DNA of 64,000 bases from Zobellia amurskyensis (lineage in GTDB: Bacteria; Bacteroidota; Bacteroidia; Flavobacteriales; Flavobacteriaceae). Below, in pieces: positions 1 through 9,000 of this stretch; the first letter of the stretch is position 1; every line of letters starts with the position of its first letter. The position numbers and the translations under genes were made by a program. The DNA is taken from the NCBI RefSeq assembly GCF_009725985.1, contig NZ_RCNR01000009.1, positions 99,468 to 163,467 of the forward strand, read 5' to 3'. The notes beneath the pieces were generated by a model, which was not told the DNA's origin, did not search any database, and saw nothing but the letters and a program-made list of their open reading frames with translations.

Positions 1-38
1 CCACCTTTTACTATTCATATTTACAAGTTGAAGCATTC

Positions 39-1601
39 TTAATTTACAATCATTTCTATTTGCTTCCATCCTTCCATACCATCATTCTCTTGGTTCTTTC
101 CAGAGGTACTGCGCCCGTCCAATATTATTTTTTTAAGGGCTTTTTTTAGTTCTTTGGCTTTTTTAGGATTGGCCGCAATTAGATTCTTGGTTTCCCCTAT
201 ATCATCCTTTAAATTGTATAACTGCATATCCGGCAAATCAAGCTTCTCTTTTTCTACATCTTGTGGTCGCGGATAACTCCACCCACCAGAACCCGAACAA
301 ACATTCAGTTTCCAATTACCTTGCCTTATGGCAAATGAACCATCAATAGAGTGGTGCACCGTGTATTCCCGAATAGCTTCATCATTATCTCCTTTAATCA
401 AAGAAAGCATGCTATAGCTATCTTCCGCTTCTGTATCCATAATCTGGTAACCCGTTAATTCTGCACATGTGGCAAAGAAATCGGTCGTACAAATAACCTT
501 ATCCGAACTTGAATTTCTCAACCCTTTACTTGGCCATTCTACTATAAAAGGTACGCGATGGCCACCTTCAAATATATCTGCCTTTGTTCCTCTATAAACA
601 TAACTTGGATCATGATCTACTTTTTCAAGTTCCTTAAAATCGGCTTTGGGAGAACAACCATTATCACTTGTAAAAACCAGAAGAGTATTTTCTGAAATTC
701 CTTGGCTCTTAAGTGTTTCCCGTATTTGACGAATTACATCATCTACTTGCATTACAAAATCTCCGTACATGTTAGTGTTGCTCTTGCCCAAAAATTCTGT
801 GGTTGGTAAAATTGGGGTATGCGGAGCAGGCAATGGGAAATATAAAAAGAAAGGCGAGGTTTCTTTAGCGTTCTTCTCAATATAACCTACAGCTTTATCC
901 GTTAGGTCTTGTAATACATTGGCATGCACAAAATCGTCTGACGTAGGTCCTTTCCTCCAGATACCCTTTTCATCTACTGAAATCGTAGTTTTAGTCGGCA
1001 CCATGGTTGGCATATCGTTTTCTATATACACATAAGGAGCCATGTCTAGGGAGCCACAAAATCCAAAGGAATAATCAAACCCGTGGGTAGACGGACCATT
1101 TTTGACCGGGACAGCAAAATCTACCTTTGGGTTAGCATTTAGTTTATTATGCTCTAAATTGGCATCTTTATCCTCAATTGCCCAATCCCAACCAAGATGC
1201 CATTTTCCGACATAAGCCGTGGCATACCCTTGTGTTTTCAGCATCTCGGCAACAGTTGTGCGTTCTTGCTTTATCAGAGATTTGGAATACCCACTTAACA
1301 CGAAACTCTTTAAAGAACTACGCCAATTGTAGCGACCGGTTAAGATTCCATATCGGGTTGGGGAACAGACTGCAGATGAAGTATGAGCGTCAGTAAATTT
1401 AATGCCATTAGCTGCCATGGCATCCATATTCGGCGTCGGGATTTTCCCATCAGGATTAAATGCCTTTACATCACCATAGCCTAAATCATCCGCAAGGATA
1501 TATATGATATTCGGACTTTTGTCTTGACTTACAATAGGGCCAAAAGCCACAAATACATTAAATAAAATGAGTAGAAAATTGGTTGATTTTTTCTTGTTCA
1601 T
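39..1601 (-). CDS. Secreted S1-family sulfatase
   Basis: This is a formylglycine-dependent sulfatase of the alkaline-phosphatase superfamily that hydrolyses sulfate esters, most likely on an algal or other sulfated polysaccharide, in the periplasm or at the surface. The start of the protein is a signal peptide (hydrophobic stretch about residues 9-24). ADDLGYGD (37-44) supplies metal ligands, and CSPTR (79-83) is the C-x-P-x-R motif whose Cys79 is converted to formylglycine. GKWHLG (132-137), PAPH (to His261) and SDNG (312-315) are further active-site blocks. The 520 residues are a normal full length. It follows the mutarotase gene on the same strand after about 100 bases, so the two are probably co-transcribed. 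Activity class is secure; the exact substrate cannot be read from the sequence. Confidence 0.93.
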   Translation of the reverse strand: MNKKKSTNFLLILFNVFVAFGPIVSQDKSPNIIYILADDLGYGDVKAFNPDGKIPTPNMDAMAANGIKFTDAHTSSAVCSPTRYGILTGRYNWRSSLKSFVLSGYSKSLIKQERTTVAEMLKTQGYATAYVGKWHLGWDWAIEDKDANLEHNKLNANPKVDFAVPVKNGPSTHGFDYSFGFCGSLDMAPYVYIENDMPTMVPTKTTISVDEKGIWRKGPTSDDFVHANVLQDLTDKAVGYIEKNAKETSPFFLYFPLPAPHTPILPTTEFLGKSNTNMYGDFVMQVDDVIRQIRETLKSQGISENTLLVFTSDNGCSPKADFKELEKVDHDPSYVYRGTKADIFEGGHRVPFIVEWPSKGLRNSSSDKVICTTDFFATCAELTGYQIMDTEAEDSYSMLSLIKGDNDEAIREYTVHHSIDGSFAIRQGNWKLNVCSGSGGWSYPRPQDVEKEKLDLPDMQLYNLKDDIGETKNLIAANPKKAKELKKALKKIILDGRSTSGKNQENDGMEGWKQIEMIVN

Positions 1602-1705
1602 ATGTGTTGGTTTAGAAAAGTAGTGAGTGATTTTTTACACACTCCAGTAATATTATTTTTAGAAATTATGGCTCTTGCTGAAGTCTTAAAGACATATTGC
1701 ACAAT

Positions 1706-2020
1706 CTAGGACATATGAAAAACATGTTTTAAATCTATAGAAACGGGACTATCATCTGCATTTGTTTCCATAAGACCGGCCATATGTTTCCACCATTTTT
1801 TACAAATTTCCGTATCACCTATTGCACTCCATTTTTCCTCTGATTCCACCTCGGCATAGCCAAATAAAAAATGCGTCTCAGAATCCAGAAAAATATTATA
1901 ATTATGAACTCCATGTTCTTTAAGAAGCTGTTCTAGTTCTGGCCAAATAGGATTGTGCCTTCTTGTATACTCCTCTATATTATCAGGATACAGCTTCATT
2001 TTAAATGCTTTTCGAATCAT
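1706..2020 (-). CDS. rhaM: L-rhamnose mutarotase
   Basis: This is a small cytoplasmic enzyme of the RhaM (DUF718) family that interconverts the alpha and beta anomers of L-rhamnose; some relatives act on L-fucose. At 104 residues it matches the family length. The N-terminal MIRKAFKMKL strand, Tyr18 and His22 in RRHNPIWPEL (the position of the catalytic His of the E. coli enzyme), the KKWWKHMAGLM segment and the C-terminal VFHM end are all family features, which also supports the first Met as the start. It lies directly upstream of the sulfatase on the same strand, pointing to use of a sulfated rhamnose- or fucose-containing glycan such as ulvan. That substrate link is inference. Confidence 0.9.
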   Translation of the reverse strand: MIRKAFKMKLYPDNIEEYTRRHNPIWPELEQLLKEHGVHNYNIFLDSETHFLFGYAEVESEEKWSAIGDTEICKKWWKHMAGLMETNADDSPVSIDLKHVFHMS

Positions 2021-2499
2021 TTTCTGTTGGATTACATTTAATTTTTCGGGAGCTTCAGCTTATGATTTAAAAACCTACTTCATGATGCACTCAAAAAGTG
2101 ATTTTTGAATATTAAAACTGCTCTGAGTAGATAATCAATAAAAAGACAAAAACAACCTCCTCAAAAATAACCCCTGAAAAGTGGTTATGTATCCTGTACA
2201 ATGCTGTTATAAACAAATAATTAAAATTGACAACTTCTCCCGGATAAAGACCACATAACACTGGATGTTTGTATAATTCAAGATTATCACAAATGGAATT
2301 CCGAATCTAAAAGAGTACAATTCGGCCAATGAAAACAAGGTGCAGTTCTAAATCACACATAACACAACAAACTCGATATCAAACACATAATACAAGACAA
2401 CCTTAATCTTCCCTACCGCTCATCCACAATAGTGTTCCCTAATCGACTTTATGGTAATTGCCGTTACATATGCTAGATCTTTGCCGTAAATCTTTTAAT
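2021..2499. other. Intergenic region, no gene seen
   Basis: About 480 AT-rich bases lie between the rhaM start and a small plus-strand ORF. No convincing ORF, RNA gene or strong terminator was seen. It should hold the minus-strand promoter of the rhaM-sulfatase unit, but no clear TAnnTTTG box was identified. Confidence 0.4.
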
Positions 2500-2631
2500 A
2501 TGAAAACTCTTTACAGTAAACTGAAGACGCGAATAGAAAAGGAAGATACGTTAGCCGGAATTGTTTGTTTAATTATTTCTCTAACCGTATTCTTTGTCTT
2601 GAAAGTTCTAAACAGGGAAATACCCTTGTAA
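2500..2631 (+). CDS. Small single-pass membrane protein, 43 aa
   Basis: An ATG-started ORF of 43 codons has a charged N-terminus (KLKTRIEKED, residues 7-16) followed by a hydrophobic segment of about 20 residues (LAGIVCLIISLTVFFVLKVL, 18-37) and a short tail. That fits a one-helix inner-membrane protein. I recognise no family. A sequence one base off the -7 consensus (2477-2484) sits just upstream but would leave almost no leader. It is isolated between two longer gaps. It could be spurious, but the organised charge and hydrophobic pattern favours a real gene. Confidence 0.4.
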   Translation: MKTLYSKLKTRIEKEDTLAGIVCLIISLTVFFVLKVLNREIPL

Positions 2632-2684
2632 CACGCTCCTTGTGTTCCATTTATTACTGCTCCAGTATAGTCTCTATTTTTATA

Positions 2685-2716
2685 TTGACACTACAATTAT
2701 TAAAGAAGTATCTTTG
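2685..2716 (+). promoter_or_regulatory. Bacteroidota-type promoter (-33/-7)
   Basis: TTG at 2685-2687, a 21-base spacer and TATCTTTG at 2709-2716 match the TTG / TAnnTTTG pattern of primary-sigma promoters in Bacteroidota. The next gene starts at 2922, so a leader of about 200 bases would be predicted. Confidence 0.5.
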
Positions 2717-2921
2717 CCCCAGTATTGTTTATCTGTAGATATTAATTACCCTTTCGCATTACTTCAGCGAATTGCCAAGGTTATTTAAGCTCTTATTTTT
2801 GATTGATGAAACTCTAGTGGCCAACTTAATGCCTGATTGCTAGTAAGTAACTATTCTATAGTGGTTCTAATCTTACGCTTTGCTCAGGTCATTACTCTGC
2901 AACTCGTTTCTATAAAAAAAT

Positions 2922-4043
2922 ATGACTGTTTCAAAAAATACAGTAAACCATACTTCAAAAAACGGAGATAATTTTCAAGAACCTATTCAGGCGAACAAGC
3001 CAGAACCATTTGTCTCAGAATCAGGCAAACCCGTACTCGTTTTTGATGGCACCCTAGACCTGAAGCGCACTATTAAGATTTTAGAGGCAGGTAAGCCTGT
3101 GTTGATTAAAGCTTTTTATAGTGATGGATTGTTACTGCTTAGAGAGTTGCAAATGCATCTTAAAAGGAAATTAGACACCACATCTTTTCAGGATCAAAGG
3201 AGTTTTCGTTCGGCCTATCAAAAACTTTCTAATCTCATTTTAATAGGAATTGTAGACCATAAACTTGCGGTAAAGAAAGCGCCTTCTATTGGTTGGCTAG
3301 AAAAATTGTATCCAGAAAATAGTGATTTTCTTTTGCCCTTTCCACAAATACAAGGTCTGAACAGTGCTTGGCAATGGTACCAAAACGGAATAACCATTCC
3401 TGTTTTACGAAACAAAGTACATCCTTACTACGGAACTTATTTCCCCACACGATTTGATCATTTAATTCTTTTTGATAACTGGTTAAAACGTTATGAAGGA
3501 CCTAAAAAATCTGCGATAGATGTTGGGGTTGGGAGTGGCATACTTTCTTTACAAATGATTAAGCATGGTTTTCAAAAGGTTTTTGCGACAGACAACAACC
3601 CAAACTCGATTATTGGATTAACAGAGTCTATGGCCGATACGAAACTGTCCAGAAAAATTGAATTGGATTACGGTTCTCTATTTGGAAAATGGGAAAAACA
3701 GACAGAATTGATTGTCTTTAACCCGCCTTGGTTACCGGAAACCCATAGTCCCGATAAAAATGATGAGGCTATTTATTATGGTCAAAATCTGTTTTCCGAT
3801 TTCTTTTCAGGAGCTAAGCAACGCTTGTTGCCCGAAGGAAAACTGGTCATTATATTCTCAAATTTAGCTCGGATAACAAAATCCACAAAAGAGCACCCTG
3901 TAGAGAAAGAACTTGCCTCTGGTGGCAGGTTTCAATTAGAAAAATGTTTAAAAAAAACAGTAAAATTTGCTTCGGACAAAACGAAAAGAGATCCAGAATG
4001 GCGTACAACCGAAGAAGTAGAGCTTTGGGTACTTACCCATTAA
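2922..4043 (+). CDS. Class I SAM-dependent methyltransferase
   Basis: The C-terminal half has a class I methyltransferase fold: DVGVGSG (200-206) is the SAM-binding glycine loop, ATDNNP (222-227) the acidic strand-2 turn, and NPPW (267-270) the catalytic N-P-P-[YFW] motif of enzymes that methylate planar nitrogens (rRNA or DNA adenine or guanine, protein glutamine). The PTRFDH segment (176-181) is typical just before such domains. The first ~190 residues are a separate domain that may select the substrate. The target cannot be told from the sequence. The gene stands alone, with a candidate promoter 200 bases upstream and a terminator downstream. Confidence 0.75.
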   Translation: MTVSKNTVNHTSKNGDNFQEPIQANKPEPFVSESGKPVLVFDGTLDLKRTIKILEAGKPVLIKAFYSDGLLLLRELQMHLKRKLDTTSFQDQRSFRSAYQKLSNLILIGIVDHKLAVKKAPSIGWLEKLYPENSDFLLPFPQIQGLNSAWQWYQNGITIPVLRNKVHPYYGTYFPTRFDHLILFDNWLKRYEGPKKSAIDVGVGSGILSLQMIKHGFQKVFATDNNPNSIIGLTESMADTKLSRKIELDYGSLFGKWEKQTELIVFNPPWLPETHSPDKNDEAIYYGQNLFSDFFSGAKQRLLPEGKLVIIFSNLARITKSTKEHPVEKELASGGRFQLEKCLKKTVKFASDKTKRDPEWRTTEEVELWVLTH

Positions 4044-4128
4044 TTATTTTTATAACGGGGTATACTTTCTTTTTGATTTAGCCCCGCCCCCACAAATTTG
4101 AAATACCAATAGAATCACACATACCATT

Positions 4129-4163
4129 ACCCCATCAATTAAATTTGATGGGGTTCTTATTTT
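4129..4163 (+). terminator. Intrinsic terminator after the methyltransferase gene
   Basis: A perfect 10-bp stem (ACCCCATCAA at 4129-4138 with TTGATGGGGT at 4145-4154) closes a 6-base loop and is followed by a T-rich stretch. It lies 86 bases beyond the methyltransferase stop codon. Confidence 0.75.
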
Positions 4164-4257
4164 GTAAACATAGCCAACAATAATGCTATCCCATTAAAAC
4201 ATAAAGCATATAGGTCAACGATTTGAAATCCGTAGCGGTAATTTTATTCAGAATTAC

Positions 4258-5193
4258 ATGCATAGAAAACACCTTAGTTCTTTAACTATGACAGCAAACG
4301 AGACCGATAAAAAATTCAAAATAAAACACCTTCCCAAATTAATTGTAGACACGTACAAAGCTTGGGAAGCAGATGACCCTTTTAGGCTAAGTGCCATTGT
4401 GGCCTACTATGCGGTCCTATCCTTACCAGGGCTTTTAGTTATCATAATCAATCTAGTAGGTTCTGTGTGGGGAACCGAAATCGTTCAAGGAGAATTGACC
4501 CAGGAAATATCTAGTGCACTAGGCCGTGATGCTGCAGAGGCCATACAAACCATGATGATTGAAACCCAAAATAAAGACCGGAGTACGGTTGCAAGTATAT
4601 TGGGTATCGGGACCTTAATTTTTGGTGCAACAGGAGTTTTCTACCACTTACAATTATCTCTAAATCAGATTTGGGGTGTTGAACCTAAACCTGATTCAAA
4701 TTTTCTGAAAATGCTTATTGATAGAGCTAGAAGCTTCGCTTTTATTCTAGCTATTGGCTTCCTATTGCTAATCAGTTTTCTGATTACTACCGCCATATCG
4801 GCTTTGAACGGATACATACGCAGTATCCTTCCGGATGTTATCATCTACATCGCCTATGTTTTGGATTTTGTAGTTTCCGTAGGAATTATCACCGTACTCT
4901 TCGCCCTAATTTTTCGTTATCTCCCCGATACCAAAATCCGATGGAAAACGGTGTGGATCGGAGCCCTTATTACGGGCATATTGTTTGTACTGGGCAAGTC
5001 GTTATTGGGTTATTATTTTGGTGAGGCGGACCCAGGCTCTACCTATGGCGCAGCGGGCACCATTGTCCTAATCCTTTTATGGGTTTCATATTCTTGTCTG
5101 ATTCTCTTCTTTGGGGCCGAATTCACTTGGGTCTATTCCAAAAGATATGGACATGGCGTTGATTTAAAGTCTTCGGAAGAACTCATTAAGTAA
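4258..5193 (+). CDS. YihY/virulence factor BrkB family membrane protein
   Basis: This is a polytopic inner-membrane protein of the YihY/BrkB family, whose function is unsettled (older names such as RNase BN are wrong). The family features are the AxxAYYxxLSLPGLL-like first membrane segment (about 48-62), the central ATGVFYHLQLSLNQIWGV block (about 124-141), and the RYLPDTKIRWKTVWIGAL segment (about 224-241) before the last two helices. Six membrane segments are likely. The 311 residues are a usual length. A second Met at codon 11 (4288) could be the true start, because the first ten residues are not family-like. No operon partner is evident. Confidence 0.88.
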   Translation: MHRKHLSSLTMTANETDKKFKIKHLPKLIVDTYKAWEADDPFRLSAIVAYYAVLSLPGLLVIIINLVGSVWGTEIVQGELTQEISSALGRDAAEAIQTMMIETQNKDRSTVASILGIGTLIFGATGVFYHLQLSLNQIWGVEPKPDSNFLKMLIDRARSFAFILAIGFLLLISFLITTAISALNGYIRSILPDVIIYIAYVLDFVVSVGIITVLFALIFRYLPDTKIRWKTVWIGALITGILFVLGKSLLGYYFGEADPGSTYGAAGTIVLILLWVSYSCLILFFGAEFTWVYSKRYGHGVDLKSSEELIK

Positions 5194-5344
5194 CCATTCC
5201 TAAAGAGGATAGTTTCTATATCTTATTGTTTTCACCACGTTTCGTTACGGTTATAGTCAATATTTATTTTGATGTGATTAAGCTATCGCACTAGTTATCC
5301 AAATCTTTGCAATAGTTAAACATACAATTCACTAAAACAGAAAA

Positions 5345-6088
5345 ATGAATATAAAAGACAAAGTAATCATCATAACAGGAGCATCAAGTGGAATAGGCGA
5401 AGCTACAGCCCTAAAACTATCTAAAGAAGGTGCCAAAGTTGTACTTACCGCTCGCCGCGAGGAAAAGCTTGAAGAACTAAAGAAAAAAATTGAGAGCAAT
5501 GGTGGCGAAGCTTTAATCGTTACCGGAGACGTAACTAAGAAATCCGATTATGAAGAGGTGGTCAATAAAACCTTGAAAAAATTCAAGACTATAGATGCCC
5601 TTATAAATAATGCTGGCCTTATGCCCTTATCCTACGTTGAAAAATTAAAAACTGACGAATGGGAAAAGATGGTGGACGTAAATATTAAGGGGGTTCTTAA
5701 CGGAGTAGCAGCAGTGCTTCCCACCATGATTGAGAACAAAAGCGGAAATATCATCAATATATCTTCAAGTGCTGCACACAACTACTTCCCGGGAGGAGCA
5801 GTGTATTGCGCCACAAAATCTGCCGTTAAAATGTTTTCCGAAGGTCTTAGACAGGAACTAGCACCTAAATATGGTATAAATATAACCTCTATTGAACCTG
5901 GTGCCGTTTCCACAGAACTTACGAATACGATAACGGATGAGGACATAAAGGAAACGTTTAAAGAGATGCAGAAGATGACCTTCTTGGAAGCCGAAGACAT
6001 TGCCGAAGCTATTTACTATACGTTGGTTCAACCGGCCCGAGCGAACATTAATGATGTTTTCATTATGCCTACGCAGCAGCAGAGGTAA
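5345..6088 (+). CDS. SDR family oxidoreductase (YdfG-like)
   Basis: A classical short-chain dehydrogenase/reductase, an NAD(P)-dependent Rossmann enzyme. TGASSGIG (11-18) binds the cofactor, NNAG (88-91) stabilises the sheet, and Ser141-Tyr154-Lys158 form the catalytic triad. Arg37-Arg38 after strand 2 suggest preference for NADPH. The closest named groups are the YdfG/serine 3-dehydrogenase-like clorobiocin-type SDRs; the substrate is unknown. The 247 residues are complete. A near-consensus -7 box (AATCTTTG, 5302-5309) lies 36 bases upstream. It precedes the DUF7218 gene by 53 bases and may be co-transcribed with it. Confidence 0.88.
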   Translation: MNIKDKVIIITGASSGIGEATALKLSKEGAKVVLTARREEKLEELKKKIESNGGEALIVTGDVTKKSDYEEVVNKTLKKFKTIDALINNAGLMPLSYVEKLKTDEWEKMVDVNIKGVLNGVAAVLPTMIENKSGNIINISSSAAHNYFPGGAVYCATKSAVKMFSEGLRQELAPKYGINITSIEPGAVSTELTNTITDEDIKETFKEMQKMTFLEAEDIAEAIYYTLVQPARANINDVFIMPTQQQR

Positions 6089-6141
6089 GTTGTTGCTAAA
6101 AGCTATTTTCAGGAAGAAATGTTGACTATAAAATTAAGAAT

Positions 6142-6381
6142 ATGGACATACCTAGTGTAAAAAACGAAGATCAGTATGAAGCTTTGCGCGATAAGGGGTA
6201 CAGCAAAGAGAAGTCTGCCCGAATAGCGAATTCTCCCAATTCTGGAAAGAAGGGCGGTAAAGCAAAGCCTTATGAAGAATGGACGAAGGACGAACTATAC
6301 GAACAGGCCAAAAATGTGGATATTGAAGGACGCTCCAAAATGGACAAGTCCGAACTTATTCACGCCTTACGAAATAATTGA
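6142..6381 (+). CDS. DUF7218 family protein with SAP/Rho-N-like C-terminus
   Basis: A 79-residue basic protein. Residues about 10-40 carry the YEALRDKGYSKEKSARIAN and NSGKKGG elements of the family now called DUF7218, often found in stress-related gene sets. Residues about 44-78 (EEWTKDELYEQAKNV and KSELIHALR) resemble the SAP / Rho N-terminal helix-extended-loop-helix fold that binds nucleic acid. A role in nucleic-acid binding is inferred from the fold only. It follows an SDR gene and precedes an AI-2E-family permease on the same strand. Confidence 0.75.
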   Translation: MDIPSVKNEDQYEALRDKGYSKEKSARIANSPNSGKKGGKAKPYEEWTKDELYEQAKNVDIEGRSKMDKSELIHALRNN

Positions 6382-6434
6382 TTTACATACTATTAATAGG
6401 CCTACCTTGTGATTACTAACTTTAATTATGTCCC

Positions 6435-7457
6435 ATGAATTCTATACACCCAAAAGTCATACGCCAACTCTTTGTTCTGTTACTTATAGTACTTATAGGA
6501 GGACTTATTTTTAGAGAAATGGCGCCCTATTTTTCCGGTGTACTTGGTGCCATAACGCTCTATGTATTATTAAAGAAACCAATGTCCAAGCTAATTAATA
6601 GAGGCTGGAAACCCAATCTAGCCGTGAGCCTATTAATGTTCGCGTCTGTAATTATTATTTTAATACCGGTTTCTGGCGCGGTACTCATGTTGGGCAACAA
6701 GATTAGTGAAGCCGTAAAGAATTCGGAAAAAGTTACGAAAGCCGTAAAAGAACAGCTGCAGAGTGTAGAAAGCTACGTAGGTTATGACTTGTCTTCCGAG
6801 ATTGATGTTTCTGCAGTTTCAGGCTGGTTATCAAATAGTTTACAAGGTTTTGCCGGTAGCACTTTTACTTCGGTAATCGCTATAGGCATTATGTACTTTT
6901 TTCTTTATTTCATGCTCACCAATCGGAAAGAATTGCGCGAATCGCTTTTTGAATACATTCCGATTGGCACCGATAATTTAAAAACTATTGGTAGCAAAAT
7001 AAGGCAAATGGTGCGTGCCAATGCCCTTGGCATCCCTTTGGTTGCCATTGCCCAAGGTGTTGTCGCCTTAATAGGCTTTCTCATATTCGGAATTCAAAAT
7101 CCATTTTTTTGGGCCGCTATTGTGGCCATAGGATCTATGATTCCGTTCGTTGGCAATATGTTAGGTACACTGCCTGTCTTTGTATTGACCCTCTCTGCGG
7201 GAGACACATTTCAAGCTTGGGGTATTTTAATTTACGGGATAGTGGTAGTGGGCTCTACAGACAACATTATCAGATTGTACATCCTTAGAAAATTAGACGA
7301 CGTCCACCCATTGATTACCCTTATAGGTGTTTTAATAGGTATACCTCTTTTTGGTTTCATAGGGTTAATTTTTGGTCCGCTTTTCGTTAGCCTCTTTCTT
7401 ATTATCGTACAGATTTATAAGCAAGAATATGGCAAGCAGGATAATCACAATCTATGA
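6435..7457 (+). CDS. AI-2E family transporter (first of two)
   Basis: A multi-pass membrane protein of the AI-2E exporter family (PF01594; TqsA/YdiK/PerM-like). Two helices at the N-terminus (about 9-40) and a third at about 60-85 precede a soluble amphipathic segment (about 88-130). The C-terminal half holds the family-typical PLVAIAQGVVALIGFLIFG, MIPFVGNMLGTLP and GFIGLIFGPLFVS segments. The family moves small molecules or ions by an unclear mechanism, and AI-2 itself need not be the substrate. A paralogue lies at 12309-13409. Confidence 0.88.
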   Translation: MNSIHPKVIRQLFVLLLIVLIGGLIFREMAPYFSGVLGAITLYVLLKKPMSKLINRGWKPNLAVSLLMFASVIIILIPVSGAVLMLGNKISEAVKNSEKVTKAVKEQLQSVESYVGYDLSSEIDVSAVSGWLSNSLQGFAGSTFTSVIAIGIMYFFLYFMLTNRKELRESLFEYIPIGTDNLKTIGSKIRQMVRANALGIPLVAIAQGVVALIGFLIFGIQNPFFWAAIVAIGSMIPFVGNMLGTLPVFVLTLSAGDTFQAWGILIYGIVVVGSTDNIIRLYILRKLDDVHPLITLIGVLIGIPLFGFIGLIFGPLFVSLFLIIVQIYKQEYGKQDNHNL

Positions 7458-7496
7458 TTTTCAAATAGTGCTTCATAGCAAATTGTCCAAACATGA

Positions 7497-7530
7497 TAAG
7501 GAACGGTAAACTGACTTACTCGTTTCCTTA
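7497..7530. other. Imperfect hairpin after AI-2E gene
   Basis: TAAGGAA and GGTAA on the left arm pair with TTAC and TTTCCTTA on the right, with a small bulge. There is no T-tract, so it may be a weak terminator or 3' end stabiliser. Low confidence. Confidence 0.3.
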
Positions 7531-7624
7531 CCTCCTACCCTAAAACCAATCTCAACCAAAGTGTAATGTTTTAGCATTAACAATAACAGCTATTGGGGCA
7601 AGTGCTTTTTGCAAGTATGATTAA

Positions 7625-7636
7625 ACTAGTACTAGT
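7625..7636. promoter_or_regulatory. Palindrome upstream of nitroreductase gene
   Basis: ACTAGTACTAGT is a perfect 12-base palindrome ending 16 bases before the nitroreductase ATG. It could be an operator for a dimeric repressor. No regulator gene is adjacent, and this is inference from symmetry alone. Confidence 0.25.
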
Positions 7637-7652
7637 CTAAAATTGCTATAAA

Positions 7653-8258
7653 ATGAAAAGAGGAGAACAAATACGACTAGAAAATATAGCGGATACCGAA
7701 TACGAAATATTCGCACTATTAAAGCAAAGATATAGTCCTAGAATATTTAAGGAGGATATGCTTAGCGAGACCCATATACACCAGCTTTTTGAAGCCGCAA
7801 GATGGGCTGCAAGCTCTAACAACTTACAGCCATGGCGGTTTATTTACGGTGAACGAGGCTCAGATGCCCATAAGAAAATCTGTGATTGCTTAAGCGATTT
7901 TAATAAAGATTGGGCAGACACTGCACCCTTATTGATCTTAACCGTTTACAAAAAGCATCTTGAGGACGGTTCGGAAAATTTTCATGCATTGTATGACCTT
8001 GGGCTAAGCTTGGGCAATATGACGGTTCAAGGACAGTATTTAGGTATTGGGCTCCATCATATGGCAGGTCTTGATTGGCAAGAAGCCCAAAACATATTTC
8101 ATGTCCCAAATGAATTTCACATAGCTTCTGCCATAGCTATAGGATATTACGGTGGCGATTCGAGCCAACTACCGGAAGACTTAAAAGAACAAGAGACGGC
8201 TCAAAGAGAGCGGATGCCCTTATCTAGTTTCACATTTAATGGAAAATGGAGGGCATAA
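7653..8258 (+). CDS. Nitroreductase family protein
   Basis: A 201-residue flavoprotein of the nitroreductase family, expected to bind FMN as a dimer and reduce nitro compounds, quinones or related acceptors with NAD(P)H. The FMN-binding KQRYSPRIF block (25-33) and the AARWAASSNNLQPWRF block (48-63) are diagnostic. Residues about 115-160 (LGNMTVQGQYLGIGLHHMAG and AIAIGYYGG) form the second conserved region. The physiological substrate is unknown. It is followed 59 bases later by an F420-reductase-like gene, a plausible redox pair. Confidence 0.88.
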   Translation: MKRGEQIRLENIADTEYEIFALLKQRYSPRIFKEDMLSETHIHQLFEAARWAASSNNLQPWRFIYGERGSDAHKKICDCLSDFNKDWADTAPLLILTVYKKHLEDGSENFHALYDLGLSLGNMTVQGQYLGIGLHHMAGLDWQEAQNIFHVPNEFHIASAIAIGYYGGDSSQLPEDLKEQETAQRERMPLSSFTFNGKWRA

Positions 8259-8317
8259 GCACCAAAAGTAAAAAACTAATTTTTCTGCCAAAGCGGATAT
8301 AATATAAAAACAACATT

Positions 8318-8959
8318 ATGAAAATAGGAATTATAGGAAGTGGAAACATAGGAGGAAACCTGGGGAAACATTGGGCAAAGGCAGGTCATGAAGTACTGTT
8401 TAGCTCCCGACATCCCGAGGAACTAAAAAATTTGGCCAGTGAAGCTGGAAACAATGCCAAAGCAATGGGCATTAAAGAGGCTTTTGAAGCAAATGCCGAT
8501 GTTTACTTGTTGGCAATGCCCTTTAAAGCTATAGATGACATAGCCAAAACGTACACGGCCCAATACAGCAATAAACTAATTATTGATGCCACCAACCCTT
8601 ATCCTGAAAGAGATGGCGAAATGGCACAAAAGGTAAGAGATGCCAACTATAGCTCTTCTGAGTATACCGCCATGAAATTCAGCACCGCAAAAACTGCAAA
8701 GGCGTTTAATTCCATAAAGGCGGAACACCTTCGTGATAGAGCGTTCAGAACTACCGACAAATTGACGATTCCTTACGCCGCCCAAGATATAGAGAGCAGA
8801 TATGTAACCAAAAAACTTATTGAAGACATGGGATTCGATACACTTTTTGTTGGCAACCTTAGCGATACACAAATAATGGATCCCGATCAAGCTATATACG
8901 GGCAATCACTTACACATGATGAGCTTAAAGAACGGGTTGATTCAACAAGGGCATATTAA
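8318..8959 (+). CDS. NADPH-dependent F420-reductase-like protein
   Basis: A Rossmann-fold protein of the F420_oxidored (PF03807) group. The N-terminus IIGSGNIGGNLGKHW contains the GxGxxG dinucleotide loop (Gly7, Gly9, Gly12), and SSRHPE (29-34) with Arg31 after strand 2 suggests NADPH. Bacteroidota generally lack coenzyme F420, so this is more probably a general NADPH oxidoreductase of the same fold. The 213 residues are full length. It lies between the nitroreductase and hibernation-factor genes on the same strand. Confidence 0.78.
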   Translation: MKIGIIGSGNIGGNLGKHWAKAGHEVLFSSRHPEELKNLASEAGNNAKAMGIKEAFEANADVYLLAMPFKAIDDIAKTYTAQYSNKLIIDATNPYPERDGEMAQKVRDANYSSSEYTAMKFSTAKTAKAFNSIKAEHLRDRAFRTTDKLTIPYAAQDIESRYVTKKLIEDMGFDTLFVGNLSDTQIMDPDQAIYGQSLTHDELKERVDSTRAY

Positions 8960-9000
8960 AAAAACCTATTTAGAAATACTGAATTTAAAAAGATAAGAAC

